This document shows positions 1 to 10,300 of a stretch of 64,000 nt of DNA, piece by piece. The notes below the pieces were generated by a model, which saw only the letters and a list, made by a program, of their open reading frames with translations, had not been told where the DNA came from and did not search any database. The DNA lies in contig NC_007899.1 of assembly GCF_000009945.1 (NCBI RefSeq), positions 992,001-1,056,000 of the forward strand, given 5' to 3'. This DNA comes from Chlamydia felis Fe/C-56 (GTDB lineage Bacteria > Chlamydiota > Chlamydiia > Chlamydiales > Chlamydiaceae). The translations under genes were made by a program, and so were the position numbers. Positions within the stretch are counted from its first letter, which is position 1, and every line of letters starts with the position of its first letter.

Positions 1-211
1 CTTCTCCTTCATATACAGCTGTTAAACTACTGTGATAACGGTAAAAGCCTACCCAAAAATTTACACTGTCACGAATTTCCGCTTCGGTCTTTAATGGGAA
101 TCCTCGAAGTATCTTAGGATCGTTCAACCACTTCTGCATATACACACCATCACTGGGTAGTGTGTAACGTATTTCCAATCCTGGGACTCCTGTATCTCTA
201 CTCTCTGTCAT
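1..211 (-). CDS. GNAT-type acetyltransferase, partial (N-terminal part only)
   Basis: The gene runs off the left edge, so only about the first 70 residues are present. They read like the N-terminal half of a GNAT acetyltransferase: a short lead, a strand [11 protein letters not shown], then W-L-N-D-P and a helix before a strand. The acetyl-CoA-binding motif would lie outside the window, so catalytic residues cannot be checked. The ATG overlaps the prfB stop in an ATGA arrangement, which implies translational coupling in one minus-strand unit. In other bacteria a RimI-like or PrmC-like enzyme can sit near a release-factor gene, but nothing here shows the substrate. Family call likely, specific function unknown. 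Confidence 0.6.
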   Translation of the reverse strand, partial: MTESRDTGVPGLEIRYTLPSDGVYMQKWLNDPKILRGFPLKTEAEIRDSVNFWVGFYRYHSSLTAVYEGE

Positions 212-1315
212 GAGACCTCTCCATACTCTGCTAAATACGCCTTGACGAAATCATCTAGTAATTCTCCGTCCATCATAGCCTGAACATTGCCAGTCTCATA
301 TCCTGTACGCACATCCTTGACTAAGGTATAAGGCTGAAAAACATAATTACGAATTTGTGAACCCCAAGCAATTTCTTTTTTATTTTTCCTTTCAAGAAGC
401 TGCTTTTCTAACCGTTCTTGAAGAATCTGTTGATACATTCTTGCTCGCAACATCTTCATACAACTTTCACGATTCTGCAGCTGACTACGTTCATTTTGAC
501 AGGACACTGTGATTCCGGTGGGAATATGCGTAATTCTCACTGCAGAATCGGTTACATTGACATGTTGTCCACCAGCTCCTGATGAACGAAACGTATCTAT
601 CCGCAAATCATTGGGCTGGATATCTATCTCTATCTCATCGTCAATCTCAGGATACACGTCCACAGAAGCAAAGCTCGTATGACGTTTCGCGTTGCTATTG
701 AATGGAGAGATGCGCACAAGCCTATGGACTCCCCGCTCTGCCTTAGCATAGCCGTAAGCATAGTCCCCGGAAAACTTCACTGTAACATGTTTAATCCCAG
801 CAACGTCACCGTCTTGCCGATCTATAACCTCTACTTTCCATCGGTGTTCGGACGCCCAGCGACAATACATCCTGAAAAGCATTTCTACCCAATCGCAAGA
901 TTCTGTGCCTCCAGCACCAGCATTAATCGTTAGAAAACAGGAATTTTTATCTACTTCTCCAGAAAGCAGACGTTGAATTTCCCACTCGGAAAGAATGTTC
1001 TCACAAATAGAAAATTCCTTTTCTAAATCTTCACGAAATTCGGGGTCTGAAGAAGCTTCACTATCATTTAAAAAAAAGGTCAGGTTATCGACCTTACTTT
1101 TAAAGTTTTGATAATCAGAAACTTGTCGTTTTAATGATGCGATGCGTTCGGAAATTTTTCCTGCATTGGCAACGTCTTGCCAGAAGTCCTCTTGCGAGGC
1201 CTGTTCTTCTAAGGTTGCTAACTCTTGTTGCTTACCTTCAAGGTCAAAGAGACCTCCCGGCTAAAGCCAAGCCTGTAATCAGGCTCTCTAACCGTTTGTC
1301 TAAATTTTCGTGCAT
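208..1315 (-). CDS. prfB: Peptide chain release factor 2 with +1 programmed frameshift
   Basis: RF2 recognises UGA and UAA and triggers peptide release; the GGQ loop ([10 protein letters not shown]) that enters the peptidyl-transferase centre is visible. The protein is encoded in two frames. Frame 0 starts at the ATG at 1315, preceded by AGAGAGG, and reads 23 codons to an in-frame TGA at 1244-1246. The sequence there is GGGAGG-TCT-CTT-TGA-C, the classic RF2 autoregulatory shift site with an internal Shine-Dalgarno. A +1 shift gives about 368 residues, the normal RF2 length. When RF2 is scarce the ribosome stalls at UGA and shifts, so synthesis is self-limiting. A gene caller that ignores the shift would start the protein falsely at 882. 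Stop overlaps the downstream acetyltransferase start by 4 nt. Confidence 0.95.
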
Positions 1316-1497
1316 ACGCCTCTCTTAAAAAGACTTAATATTAGAATTCTAGAAAAGCAAAACCAATAAAGTCAACGAGTCCGATTTTGCTTAATCCCTC
1401 TGGGGATCTCTATCATGTTTCTTCTCCGAGCTCTTCTCGAGACTGCCCCTAAAACCTTAACAAAGAGTTATTGAGGAGCGAATTCTGTTTTTTTGTT

Positions 1498-1525
1498 TTG
1501 ACGAGAAACCTTCTCGAAAGATAAA
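1498..1525 (+). promoter_or_regulatory. Possible sigma-66/70 promoter of the SWIB gene with a palindrome in the spacer
   Basis: TTGACG (1498-1503) and GATAAA (1520-1525) are separated by 16 nt. A perfect inverted repeat CGAGAA-acc-TTCTCG (1502-1516) fills most of the spacer, placed as an operator would be. The start codon is about 57 nt downstream. The -10 box is poor, so this is a suggestion only. Confidence 0.3.
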
Positions 1526-1581
1526 AAAGTTGCGATGAAGAGCTTGTGTCTCTTCGTACCACCTTTACTAGGAGTAACCGA

Positions 1582-1845
1582 ATGAGTCAAAAAAACAAAA
1601 ACTCTGCTTTTATGAACCCCGTCAATGTTTCTGCTGATTTAGAAGCTATCGTTGGCAAAGGGCCCATGCCCCGCACCGAAATTGTAAAAAAAGTATGGGA
1701 ACATATAAAAAAACATAATCTACAAGACCCTAAGAATAAAAGAAATATTCTCCCTGACGATGCCCTAGCTAAAGTCTTTGGTTCCAAGAACCCTATCGAT
1801 ATGTTTCAAATGACAAAAGCTCTCTCCTCCCATATCGTAAAATAA
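1582..1845 (+). CDS. SWIB-domain protein
   Basis: An 87-residue protein that is essentially one SWIB (SWI/SNF complex B / MDM2-like) domain: a basic lead, the conserved helix ending in [16 protein letters not shown], then [10 protein letters not shown] and a C-terminal [17 protein letters not shown] domains are typical of eukaryotic chromatin factors and plant proteins and are rare in bacteria other than chlamydiae. A role in nucleoid remodelling or in the host nucleus is often proposed; neither is shown here. The ATG at 1582 has AGGAG seven bases upstream and is preferred to an upstream GTG at 1546. It follows the divergently transcribed prfB. Confidence 0.9.
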   Translation: MSQKNKNSAFMNPVNVSADLEAIVGKGPMPRTEIVKKVWEHIKKHNLQDPKNKRNILPDDALAKVFGSKNPIDMFQMTKALSSHIVK

Positions 1846-1872
1846 AATTAAGAGTTGGCTCTTTTTCAAGAT

Positions 1873-1895
1873 CCTCGTCCTCAAGGGCGAGGAGA
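1873..1895 (+). promoter_or_regulatory. GC-rich hairpin overlapping a Shine-Dalgarno
   Basis: CCTCGTCC-tcaa-GGGCGAGG (1873-1892) folds into an 8-bp stem with one G-U pair and a four-base loop. Its 3' arm includes the first bases of AGGAGA (1890-1895), the only good ribosome-binding site before the phosphoesterase. There is no U-tract after it, so it looks more like a site-masking hairpin than an intrinsic terminator. Confidence 0.4.
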
Positions 1896-1916
1896 AAATG
1901 TATTTATAGTGTTTTT

Positions 1917-2891
1917 GTGGTTATTGCTTCTCTATCTTTAGCTACTGCAGTTCCTCTTGTCGCCTTTTCGTGGGCAAACTTTATAGAGCCGAACTGGGTG
2001 CGAACATCTTTATTAACATGGAAGCTGCCTAAGAAGTATGCGCATCTTCATGGATTACGCATAGCCCAAATCTCTGACCTACACTTTCACAAGGGTGTTC
2101 CCAAGAAATTTCTTAAAAAAGTTTCTTCAAAAATCTCAAAGTTTTCTCCTGATATCCTTTTATTTTCCGGTGATTTTCTTTGCCGAGCACAAATAGAGAA
2201 CCGTTCTCAATTGGAAGTTTTTTTAAATACTTTACATGCTCCTTTAGGGACATTTGCCATTCTCGGAAATCACGACTACCAATCATATATTTCTCGCAAT
2301 ATCCAAGGGAAAATCAGTGTGATTTCCATGAAAAGCAGCCAACCATTAAAACGAGCGTTTGTTTCCATCACTCAAGGACTATTTGGCCCTAGGCATTATG
2401 AATATGATGAAAATCTTGAAAAACAAGAACCCAATAAAGAACTTTTACAAATATTAAGAAACACACCAGTTCGCCTGCTGCATAACGAAAGTCATCAAAT
2501 CCCTGATATGTTAAATATTGTGGGTTTAGGTGATCTTTTCGCTAAACAATTTGATCCTGAAAAAGCGTTTATTAACTATAATCCTTCCTTGCCAGGCATT
2601 ATTCTTTCTCACAATCCAGATACTGTGCATCAGCTAGAGGATTACCCAGGGGATATGGTATTTTCTGGTCATACGCATGGCCCACAAATTTCTATTCCTT
2701 GGCCAAAGTTTGCCAATAAAATTATGAATAAAATTTCTGGCTTAGAAAACCCGGAACTAGCGCGGGGTCATTTCTTCTTTTCTGGTGGGAAAAGACAATT
2801 GTATGTGAATCGTGGGCTGGGGGGATTGAAAAGATTGCGTTTTTGTTCTCCCCCAGAAATTTGTTGTGTTCGGTGTGTATATGAATCCTAA
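1917..2891 (+). CDS. Membrane-anchored calcineurin-like phosphoesterase (YaeI/YkuE type)
   Basis: All metallophosphoesterase motifs are visible: D-x-H in [13 protein letters not shown] in [12 protein letters not shown] in AILGNHDYQ, a later LSHNPD and GHTHGPQ. They bind two metal ions. A hydrophobic N-terminal stretch would anchor the enzyme in the membrane. The family includes E. coli YaeI, reported to act on phospholipids or UDP-DAG-glucosamine-like substrates; the chlamydial substrate is unknown. The start is uncertain. GTG at 1917 has no clear ribosome site, while a strong AGGAGA precedes an ATG at 1898 that is one base out of frame and meets a stop after three codons. The 3' end overlaps ispD by 11 nt. 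Confidence 0.85.
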   Translation: MVIASLSLATAVPLVAFSWANFIEPNWVRTSLLTWKLPKKYAHLHGLRIAQISDLHFHKGVPKKFLKKVSSKISKFSPDILLFSGDFLCRAQIENRSQLEVFLNTLHAPLGTFAILGNHDYQSYISRNIQGKISVISMKSSQPLKRAFVSITQGLFGPRHYEYDENLEKQEPNKELLQILRNTPVRLLHNESHQIPDMLNIVGLGDLFAKQFDPEKAFINYNPSLPGIILSHNPDTVHQLEDYPGDMVFSGHTHGPQISIPWPKFANKIMNKISGLENPELARGHFFFSGGKRQLYVNRGLGGLKRLRFCSPPEICCVRCVYES

Positions 2892-3519
2892 ATGTTCTTT
2901 GATCTTGCTTAGTGGGGGAAAAGGAGAGCGCTTCGGAGCAAATCAACCTAAACAATACTTACCTTTTCAAGGTCAGCCTCTTATCTTACATGCTTTAAAC
3001 TCAGCTCTGCTCATTCCTGAAATCAATGAAATCATTGTAGTGTGTGATGCTAGCTATGAGCATATTTTTGAAGGTTATTCTGTAAAATTTGCTCCAGCTG
3101 GAATGCGTCGTCAGGATTCTGTTTTTTCGGGATTACACCACGTTACCAATCCTTGGGTCTTAGTACACGACGGTGTACGACCTTTTATCTATCCTGATGA
3201 AGTTTCTGAACTTATTGTTATTGCACAACAAACAGGGGCAGCAACACTCGTATCTAATGTCCCCTACACTATAAAACAACGCAATCCCGTAAAAACACTA
3301 GATCGCGATTCTTTATCTATTGTTCATACACCTCAATGCATCAAGACAGAGATCCTTTTGGAAGGTCTTGAGCTAGCCGATAGAGAACAGATCACTCTTG
3401 TTGATGATACCCAAGCAGCGGAGCTTCTAGGCATTCCTGTATCTTTAGTATCTAATAAACATCCACAAATAAAAATTACTTATCCTGAAGATTTAACCAT
3501 CGCTCATGCTCTGCTATGA
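2881..3519 (+). CDS. ispD: 2-C-methyl-D-erythritol 4-phosphate cytidylyltransferase
   Basis: Third step of the non-mevalonate (MEP) isoprenoid pathway: transfers CMP from CTP to MEP. The nucleotide-binding start [20 protein letters not shown] is intact, as are the [10 protein letters not shown] segment and the late lysine region TYPEDLTIA. At 212 residues it is slightly short for the family. The ATG at 2881 lies inside the end of the phosphoesterase gene (11-nt overlap), and its stop overlaps truA as ATGA, so the genes are probably co-translated. Confidence 0.93.
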   Translation: MNPKCSLILLSGGKGERFGANQPKQYLPFQGQPLILHALNSALLIPEINEIIVVCDASYEHIFEGYSVKFAPAGMRRQDSVFSGLHHVTNPWVLVHDGVRPFIYPDEVSELIVIAQQTGAATLVSNVPYTIKQRNPVKTLDRDSLSIVHTPQCIKTEILLEGLELADREQITLVDDTQAAELLGIPVSLVSNKHPQIKITYPEDLTIAHALL

Positions 3520-4322
3520 AACGAGTTGTTTTACTCTTAGCTTATCAGGGGACTGCCTATGCCGGTTGGCAAAGACAACCTAACGACCTCTCCATTCAAG
3601 AAGTTATAGAAAGCGCCTTAGCAAGAGTTTTAGGGAAGCCTATTGTTGTTTCCTCTTCAGGCCGTACCGACTCTGGAGTTCATGCTTATGGTCAGGTAGC
3701 GCATTTTTCACAACCCGACCATCCGTTATTTTCTCAACCTCAGAGCATAAAAAAAATGCTCAATGCCATTTTACCTAAGGATATTGTTATCCGCGATGTT
3801 GTGCTTAGCGATGTAAACTTCCACGCTCGCTTCTCAGCTATTGCTAAGGAATACCGTTACTCGCTAACAAGGTCTCCTAAACCTCTTCCTTGGCAACGGT
3901 ATTTTGCCTATTACCCACGACACTCTATAAAAATAGACCTTATGCAAAAAGGGGCAAAGTATCTATTAGGCACACATGATTTTGCCTCTTTTGCCAATCA
4001 TGGACGTGATTATACCTCGACAGAGAGAACTTTATTCAAATTAGACATTATAGATAATGAGGAAATAGTCACCATCATATGCAAAGGCAACGGGTTTTTG
4101 TATAAAATGGTAAGAAATATCGTAGGATCTCTTTTAGACATTAGCAAAGAGAAATACCCTCCTGAATATATCCAAGAAATCCTAGCACAGAAAAGTCGCA
4201 GGAAGGGACCGCCAGCGGCTCCTAGCCACGCGTTGTCTTTGCACCACGTATGTTATCCTAAACCCTACAACTGGTTTTGTACTCCAGAGTGCGACATTAA
4301 CTCTTTAAAAGAAGAAAAATAG
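3516..4322 (+). CDS. truA: tRNA pseudouridine(38-40) synthase
   Basis: TruA isomerises U38-U40 in the tRNA anticodon arm. The catalytic aspartate lies in [18 protein letters not shown], a near-perfect family motif; the later [16 protein letters not shown] and [16 protein letters not shown] segments also match. At 268 residues it has the usual length. The start overlaps the ispD stop by 4 nt (ATGA). The last 58 nt overlap the end of the convergent HAD gene on the other strand. Confidence 0.94.
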   Translation: MKRVVLLLAYQGTAYAGWQRQPNDLSIQEVIESALARVLGKPIVVSSSGRTDSGVHAYGQVAHFSQPDHPLFSQPQSIKKMLNAILPKDIVIRDVVLSDVNFHARFSAIAKEYRYSLTRSPKPLPWQRYFAYYPRHSIKIDLMQKGAKYLLGTHDFASFANHGRDYTSTERTLFKLDIIDNEEIVTIICKGNGFLYKMVRNIVGSLLDISKEKYPPEYIQEILAQKSRRKGPPAAPSHALSLHHVCYPKPYNWFCTPECDINSLKEEK

Positions 4323-4957
4323 TGAAAGTCTTTTTCATAAAAATCTTCATGGCTATTGTGAGACAATGGCAAAGTCGAATTTACAGCAACTAACGTTGCG
4401 GGAATTCCTGAAAGAGCGCGCAAACCTTTTACACTATCTTCAAAACCAATAACCTTCTCTCCTTCTTGAACAAAAGCTTGGTAAGCGTATTGATAACTAT
4501 CAGAATAGGGTTTGGGACGTGCATAATCTTCACGGGTCACCCAAAATTGAAACAGATTCAAAACAGGAATAGTCTTACGAAAATGTTGGGTAAGCTCTTC
4601 TGAAGAATTTGTCACCACACCTAAGGTTTTATTTTCAGCAAGTATCAACCCAAGGAAATCTTCAACACCAGGAAGCAGAGAGGGAACCTCGGTCTGTATT
4701 AACTTTTTATAGATGCGTTCGCGATCATGAAAACATTGTGGGAAGAAGGACTCCGTATTAGGATAAAGATTCAAAAATTTCTGTTTAAAAACCTCTCTAC
4801 CCAACATGGAAAATAAATAATAGGTGGAGAAGTCCATAGTTACATCTAAGGAATTCTCCCTACACGCTTCTAAAAATGCCCGATAGTATAGGGGTTCGGT
4901 ATCAAGAACCAAACCGTCTAAATCAAAAAAGAAAACCTGATAATCATTGATATTCAT
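4265..4957 (-). CDS. HAD-superfamily hydrolase (phosphoglycolate phosphatase / beta-phosphoglucomutase-like)
   Basis: A 230-residue subclass-I HAD protein. Motif [15 protein letters not shown] supplies the nucleophile and acid aspartates, motif II is GVVTNSS, motif III the lysine in [10 protein letters not shown], and motif IV the acidic pair [11 protein letters not shown]. An alpha-helical cap lies between motifs I and II. Such enzymes dephosphorylate small sugar or organic phosphates; the substrate cannot be read from sequence. I prefer ATG at 4957, with AGGA upstream, over an upstream start that would add 36 atypical residues. It converges on truA with a 58-nt overlap. Confidence 0.85.
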   Translation of the reverse strand: MNINDYQVFFFDLDGLVLDTEPLYYRAFLEACRENSLDVTMDFSTYYLFSMLGREVFKQKFLNLYPNTESFFPQCFHDRERIYKKLIQTEVPSLLPGVEDFLGLILAENKTLGVVTNSSEELTQHFRKTIPVLNLFQFWVTREDYARPKPYSDSYQYAYQAFVQEGEKVIGFEDSVKGLRALSGIPATLVAVNSTLPLSHNSHEDFYEKDFHYFSSFKELMSHSGVQNQL

Positions 4958-5083
4958 AGTTATCCTAACTGCCGCCCTGTAAGCTTTTTCACTAATTGAA
5001 TATAGTACATCTAAAACATAGTTAAATAAGTTTAGAAGTTGTGCTACATTTCCCTTAAAAAACATTATGAGAGATTCTAATCC

Positions 5084-5788
5084 GTGCTTAGGATTCTTAT
5101 TAAGATAAGTTTTGGATTATTTTTAGTCCCTCTGCTTTGCGCTTGTTCAACAACAGCAGAACCTAGCAGACATATACGCGCAGGAAGAATCACCTCGCAA
5201 CAAGGACATTCTGTCATTATTTACCCAGAAATAAAAGAGATCCCACCGCCTGTTTATCCCTGGCCAACACCTAAGAATTCGGTAATCACCGCATATTCTT
5301 TTCATTGCCGAGGATCCTTAATGTCTAGGGAAACAGAAATGGGAACTCTGTATGATTGTGACGGATTAAACCACAGCTTGTGTAAACATTTTTCCATACA
5401 CCCAAGAATCATCGATATCACACGCTTATTGCATAATCTTTGCCCTCTTTCTATAGTTGAAGGATTTTGTTGTCATAAGCACTTTCGTTTTCTAAAAGCC
5501 TCTGGACAATTACTATCAACAAAGCATCTCTCTGGAGATGCGGCTATTTTATTTACTGAGGAAGAACCCTCTATACAAATTCTTTGCTCAAGATTAAGTT
5601 CTCTTTATAAAAAGAAATCCGCCTACCCATGTTCCACGGTCTTCATTATGGGAGAAACGACTCTGCGCAACGAAGAATTCCTCCTTACCCTAGTAAAAAA
5701 GGATGGGGGAACCTACTTATCTATAGAAATGTTGTATGACATAGAGAAAGCTCAGCCTATAGTTGTTCCTCTATCTTCCCTATCTTAA
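5084..5788 (+). CDS. Putative lipoprotein with degenerate peptidase M15-like segment
   Basis: A GTG start gives a signal peptide and lipobox (PLLCAC; Cys about residue 21), so the protein is probably lipid-anchored. The middle contains IVEGFCCHKHFRFLK followed by LSTKHLSGDAAILF. This resembles the S-x-H-x2-G-x-A-x-D signature of M15/VanY-type D-Ala-D-Ala carboxypeptidases, but the zinc-ligand aspartate appears replaced by Ile. If the resemblance is real, it may be a non-catalytic or altered peptidoglycan-binding protein. I do not recognise a named gene. tRNA-Leu follows 56 nt downstream. Confidence 0.6.
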   Translation: MLRILIKISFGLFLVPLLCACSTTAEPSRHIRAGRITSQQGHSVIIYPEIKEIPPPVYPWPTPKNSVITAYSFHCRGSLMSRETEMGTLYDCDGLNHSLCKHFSIHPRIIDITRLLHNLCPLSIVEGFCCHKHFRFLKASGQLLSTKHLSGDAAILFTEEEPSIQILCSRLSSLYKKKSAYPCSTVFIMGETTLRNEEFLLTLVKKDGGTYLSIEMLYDIEKAQPIVVPLSSLS

Positions 5789-5843
5789 AAGATTTCCCTT
5801 GCGCATATTAGAAAAGAACACTTACAGTGTAGGTGCACTTTGT

Positions 5844-5926
5844 GCCGGCGTGGCGGAATGGTAGACGCGGTAGACTCAAAATCTACTCTTAGCAATAAGG
5901 TGTTGGTTCGAGTCCAATCGCCGGCA
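5844..5926 (+). tRNA. tRNA-Leu (anticodon CAA)
   Basis: Acceptor GCCGGCG pairs with CGCCGGC. The anticodon stem GTAGA/TCTAC encloses loop CTCAAAA, giving CAA. There is a long variable arm and a GGTTCGAGTCC T-loop. The CCA end is not encoded. Confidence 0.95.
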
Positions 5927-5997
5927 TAAGTTTTCTTTACGAGCTTTTTTTCAGGTTGCCAATAAATTCGTTAGTAGTTTTTTTTAAGAAAAGCTAC

Positions 5998-6345
5998 ATG
6001 CCGAACCCGTTGCTTCCTATGAAAGAACAAGCTCTCTTACTTCTCCTTAAAAAAAAGAAAGGCTTTTTCTTAGCCATTCTTGATCTCACAGAAACAGAGC
6101 CTTCTCTAACTCCTGTAGAACTTGAAAAAGTATTACGGCAGAAAAAAACTCTCCTATCTTGTATAGACAAAGTTGATAACCAGATAAAAGAATTTCGGCA
6201 TTGCTTTACTTCTGTACTGCCTCAAGATATTCAAGAAGAACTCTCAGAAATTCGAGAAATCATTACGAAAATTCTTGATACAGACAAACTCAACTATCTG
6301 CAAAGAAAAAAAGAGTTAGGGATTTATGAGAAGCAACGATTGTAA
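5998..6345 (+). CDS. Conserved chlamydial hypothetical protein, helical
   Basis: A 115-residue, charged, helix-rich protein with heptad-like stretches (PVELEKVLRQKKTLLSCIDKV) and no signal peptide or membrane span. It lies directly upstream of ctcB and overlaps it by 20 nt, so it is probably co-transcribed with the sensor kinase. The size and helical pattern vaguely recall small export chaperones such as FlgN, but no motif proves that. The ATG at 5998 is preferred to an earlier non-ATG start; an ATG at 6019 is also possible. Confidence 0.6.
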   Translation: MPNPLLPMKEQALLLLLKKKKGFFLAILDLTETEPSLTPVELEKVLRQKKTLLSCIDKVDNQIKEFRHCFTSVLPQDIQEELSEIREIITKILDTDKLNYLQRKKELGIYEKQRL

Positions 6346-7378
6346 GTCATGTTCTTCGACTCAGGAACTAATAGAGATAAAATCTCGCATCACGCAATCG
6401 TATAAAGAAGCGGATACCATTCTTACAGCAATTCCCGACGGGATTATTCTGCTTTCAGAAATGGGCAATGTCCTTATTTGCAATTCACAAGCACGCGAAA
6501 TCTTGGGCATTCCTGAAGGATTAGAAATGCTGCATAAGCCCTTCACAGATTTTTTCCCCGAAACCTTCTTTGGATTTTCTATAAATGAAGCTCTGAAATC
6601 TCTACCTTCTCCGAAAACACTGCGTTTAACCTTATCGAAAAACGACCAAGAGCGAGATGCAGAGATATTTGTCAGAAGAAACGCATTAAACGGGTACCTG
6701 TTCTTACTCATTCGAGATCGCTCGGAGTACAAACAGCTAGAAAACGCTATAGAACGTTACAAAAATATCGCCGAACTAGGGAAAATGACAGCTACTCTAG
6801 CTCATGAAATTCGCAATCCCCTAAGCGGAATTGCCGGATTTGCATCTCTATTAAAGGAAGAACTCCCCTCTTCACGTCATCAACGTATGCTATCCTCGAT
6901 CATTGATGGAACACGCTCTCTCAATACACTAGTTTCATCCATGTTAGAGTACACGAAATCTCAACCGTTAAATTTAAAAGCTGTAGACTTGCAAGAATTT
7001 TTCTCATCACTAATTCCCCTATTATCGATTACATTCCCCTTTTGCAAATTTGAACGTGAAACCACAGCATCTATAGTACGGTCTATAGATCCTGATAGAA
7101 TGAATAGTGTGGTGTGGAATCTTGTAAAAAATGCTGCAGAAGCGACAGAATCCCCTATGACACTAACGCTGCATACATCGGGAGATATCTCAGTAACCAA
7201 TCCCGGACAACTGTCTCAAGACGTTTTTGACAAACTGTTCATCCCGTTTTTTACAACAAAAGCTCAGGGGAATGGCTTGGGCCTGGCAGAAGCTTTAAAA
7301 ATTATGCGTTTGCATGGAGGTGACATTCGCGTAGACAATGCTAATGCGAAAGTCACCTTCACTTTAAAACTTCCCTAA
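6326..7378 (+). CDS. ctcB: Sensor histidine kinase CtcB (AtoS/NtrB-like)
   Basis: Cytosolic sensor of the CtcB-CtcC pair linked to sigma-54 transcription in chlamydiae. Order: N-terminal helix, a PAS-like domain (ILTAIPDGIILLSEMGNVL), HisKA with the phospho-accepting His in LAHEIRNPLSGIAGF, then HATPase with N-box NLVKNAAEA and G-box GNGLGLAEALKIMRLHGGD. There is no membrane span, so it senses an internal signal. All kinase motifs look intact. The start overlaps the upstream small gene by 20 nt. Its partner ctcC is not adjacent: an inverted 3-kb gene lies between. Confidence 0.9.
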   Translation: MRSNDCKSCSSTQELIEIKSRITQSYKEADTILTAIPDGIILLSEMGNVLICNSQAREILGIPEGLEMLHKPFTDFFPETFFGFSINEALKSLPSPKTLRLTLSKNDQERDAEIFVRRNALNGYLFLLIRDRSEYKQLENAIERYKNIAELGKMTATLAHEIRNPLSGIAGFASLLKEELPSSRHQRMLSSIIDGTRSLNTLVSSMLEYTKSQPLNLKAVDLQEFFSSLIPLLSITFPFCKFERETTASIVRSIDPDRMNSVVWNLVKNAAEATESPMTLTLHTSGDISVTNPGQLSQDVFDKLFIPFFTTKAQGNGLGLAEALKIMRLHGGDIRVDNANAKVTFTLKLP

Positions 7379-7393
7379 TCCTAAACTAGAGAT

Positions 7394-10300
7394 TTAAATA
7401 TCTTTTGGAGGTATCCATGAACCGGCTTGATACTTTTGGGTCCACCCTCCTGTATAAACCTGGGTGGTTGTCCTTACTACGCTCTCACAAATATCACTCA
7501 TTTCTAAGATAGCCGGACCACTGAGGTTGCTTCTTGCAACCAAGAGCCCCTCAACTATTCTCTCCAACCTACCCCAGGTAATATTGCCTAAATTTGCAAA
7601 ATTGCAATCTCCTAGAGGATTTGCTGATCCTGGAGTTGTTCCAGCACCGTGGCCGATACTTCCTAAAACTAAAGGAAGCTTTCCAGAGAAGTTAGATATT
7701 ACTTTGAAGAATTTCTCTTCTTCCTCAGAGAGATTTTCTAACATTCCCCCGGTTCCTCTGTGCATTTTCTGCAACAGAAGCACTAGGAAATCAGACCAGC
7801 GGATATAATCATTAAAACACTCAAGCTGGGTCACATAACCGTAGCAGTTTGTCAACCACGCATTCAGCATGCCAGACGAAACGCGAAGGTCTGGGAACTC
7901 GTCTGCTAACGCATCAAATACTCCCCCAGGTCTTAACTGTCCTTGAGATGCTTGGATTAATTGTTCAGCTTTTTTAGACAAAGTCTCGATCTGCTCCAGA
8001 GAGAAAGATCCTAGCAAAGCCAAAAGCCATTCACGTAGGCAGCGCTGTTGGACAACCTCTTGTTTTTGAGTTTCAGTAGCATCTTCAGGGAGTTCCGCTT
8101 CTAAGAACACACCAGGACGCAATCTGTTACAAGATATGTCGGCTCCTATATATCCAAAGAACCTTGGAGCACAGAAAGCAAGCATTTCTGCGAACTCTAG
8201 ATGCTGTATTGCACTTTTTTTCCTTTGCTTGATAGTTGAAGATAAAGATATCAATTGCGAAACCAGCATCTGCATCGCTCCCTCATTACCATGTCCAGCC
8301 ATTTTCTGGGCATCTCGAAGTAAATTCTCTAACTGCAGTTTCTCTGCCTGCACCCGAGAGACCTCTTCTGTATGCTCTAAATGGCGATCTTGCAGAGTTT
8401 GTTGGAGTTGAGCCACTTGCGCTTCTAAATTCGCTTTTTCTTGAGCATAACGTGCTCGCAAATCCTGGATCTCTAGAAGCAGCTTCTCTTTTTCCTCTGT
8501 GCTTTGTTGTAGCAGACCTACATTCTTATGGTTTTGAACAGAAGCTTCTACAACACAAGAGTTAAGACGAAGTATTTCTTGTTCCTGTCTCTCAATCTCT
8601 CTTCTCAAGATATCCATAGAGCTTTTTAAATCAGTCTCGCCTACTAGAGAACTTTGTAGTTTGCCCATGTCCTCTTTATACATCTCGACTTCACGACGTA
8701 ATCTCTCAATTTCTATCTTAAGCCGATCAACTTCTTCGTCTTTAGCTAAAATCTCTTCTTTGAGTTTATTGTAGCGCAATTGAGATTCTGTCAATTGTGA
8801 ATGGGTAACCGAGCAAGCCTCAGAAAGATCTGCCTTCTCCTGAACCACAGCATTCAACTCACTTGTTATTGCACGAATTTCCCTTTGAAAAGCTTCTATT
8901 TGTGTAGTTGAATCAGTACCGCTTTCACTTTGTGAAACTAAATCTTTTAAATGATTATTTTCCTTTCGCAAATGCTGTTCTTCGCGACTACATTTATCAA
9001 GCTCAACTTGTAAAGCCTGGATTTTCGTAGTTAAAATCTGTTCTCTTTGTTCTAAAGCGGAAAGCTGCAGGTTTTGACGTTCTTTCTCCTGGTTCCACTG
9101 GGAAATACGTCTGTTCACAACAGCAGCCTCTTCAATAAGATTTCGGTATCTTACCAGCTGTTCTTGGAGTTGATCTATAGATAAGTCCCTAGAAGCTATA
9201 GTTTTATGGAATCCATCTATATCCTCTTGAGAATATATTCCGTTGGGATGATGATCCCGTAATCTGGCCACTTCTTCACTCAGGGCTTCGATTTCCGTAA
9301 TGAGAGATAAAAGAGTTGCTTCTTTTTCACGCAAATTATTTGTTAGTTGATTTATGGTTCCTGCAGAACGTAGATATTTTTCCTTGTATTCGCGGTTAAA
9401 CGTCACCTGTTCGGATGCAGATTCAAGAATGCCTTGAATTTCCTTCTCCACACTCATACGACTGCGCGTTAGGCTTTCTTCCCGTATAGACAAAGTAATT
9501 ATCGTATTATAGGCTTGAGCAAGCTTAGCTAATAAAGTATTTTGCTCTTGCAACAGAGGCTGAAGAGTTGTGACCGAGTCCTCGTCTTGCAATCCTCTGC
9601 TTGTATCATCAGAAAGTTGATGTTCTATCCCCCGAATCCGTTGAGTAAGAGTATTTAAAACAGACTGCAGTCTTACAATATTTTCTTCTTGATTTGATTT
9701 TTCAATCCCGATACCAGAAAGTTCCTGAATCTGCAAATCTCTCTCCTGATACAGAGCAAGCACTCGCTCATCCCGATGCACCCCTCCAAGAGCTCCTGTC
9801 AGGTGCTGATTGTAACAACGATATAAAAGCTCAAGCTCCTCACTAATATGTTCCTGCATTTCACGAAATTCTGATAAATCAGACAACGCCTCATGTCGAT
9901 TTTCTGTATCAGAACTTAAAAGACGGTATAAATGAACTTCCTTCTTACGTAAATCCCTATCGAATGTCGCTAAAAGCTTCTCTCGTTCTTGAATTATTAA
10001 TCGTGGGTCGCCATTAGGATCAAAACCTTGTTCTGCTAAACCACGCGCATCCGTACTTGCTAGTAAACAGTGAAGTTGGGTTTGCAAATCTTGGATATTA
10101 ACCTGTTGTATAGGCACTTTTTTACTAGGCCGTGTCGAACAGTATAGTAACGCACTCGTTACTAGTAAAACGCTACCAAGAGCGATAAAGGCTACACCAA
10201 GGAGAGCGGGAGTTCCGGGAAGCAAAGTCAAAACTAAAATCCCAGCACAAATAGCAAGCAGAGATAAACACAATAGTCCTACACAGGAGGCTAATTGACA

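Noticed and set aside
208-882. prfB read as a 224-residue protein starting at 882
   Set aside because: Similarity to RF2 runs on upstream in the same frame to the UGA shift site at 1244-1246 and then in frame 0 to ATG 1315.
7464-7808. Plus-strand reading frames inside the large Inc-type gene (also 8136-8565)
   Set aside because: They are antisense shadows of a strongly coding minus-strand coiled coil, with no ribosome sites and no protein-like composition.
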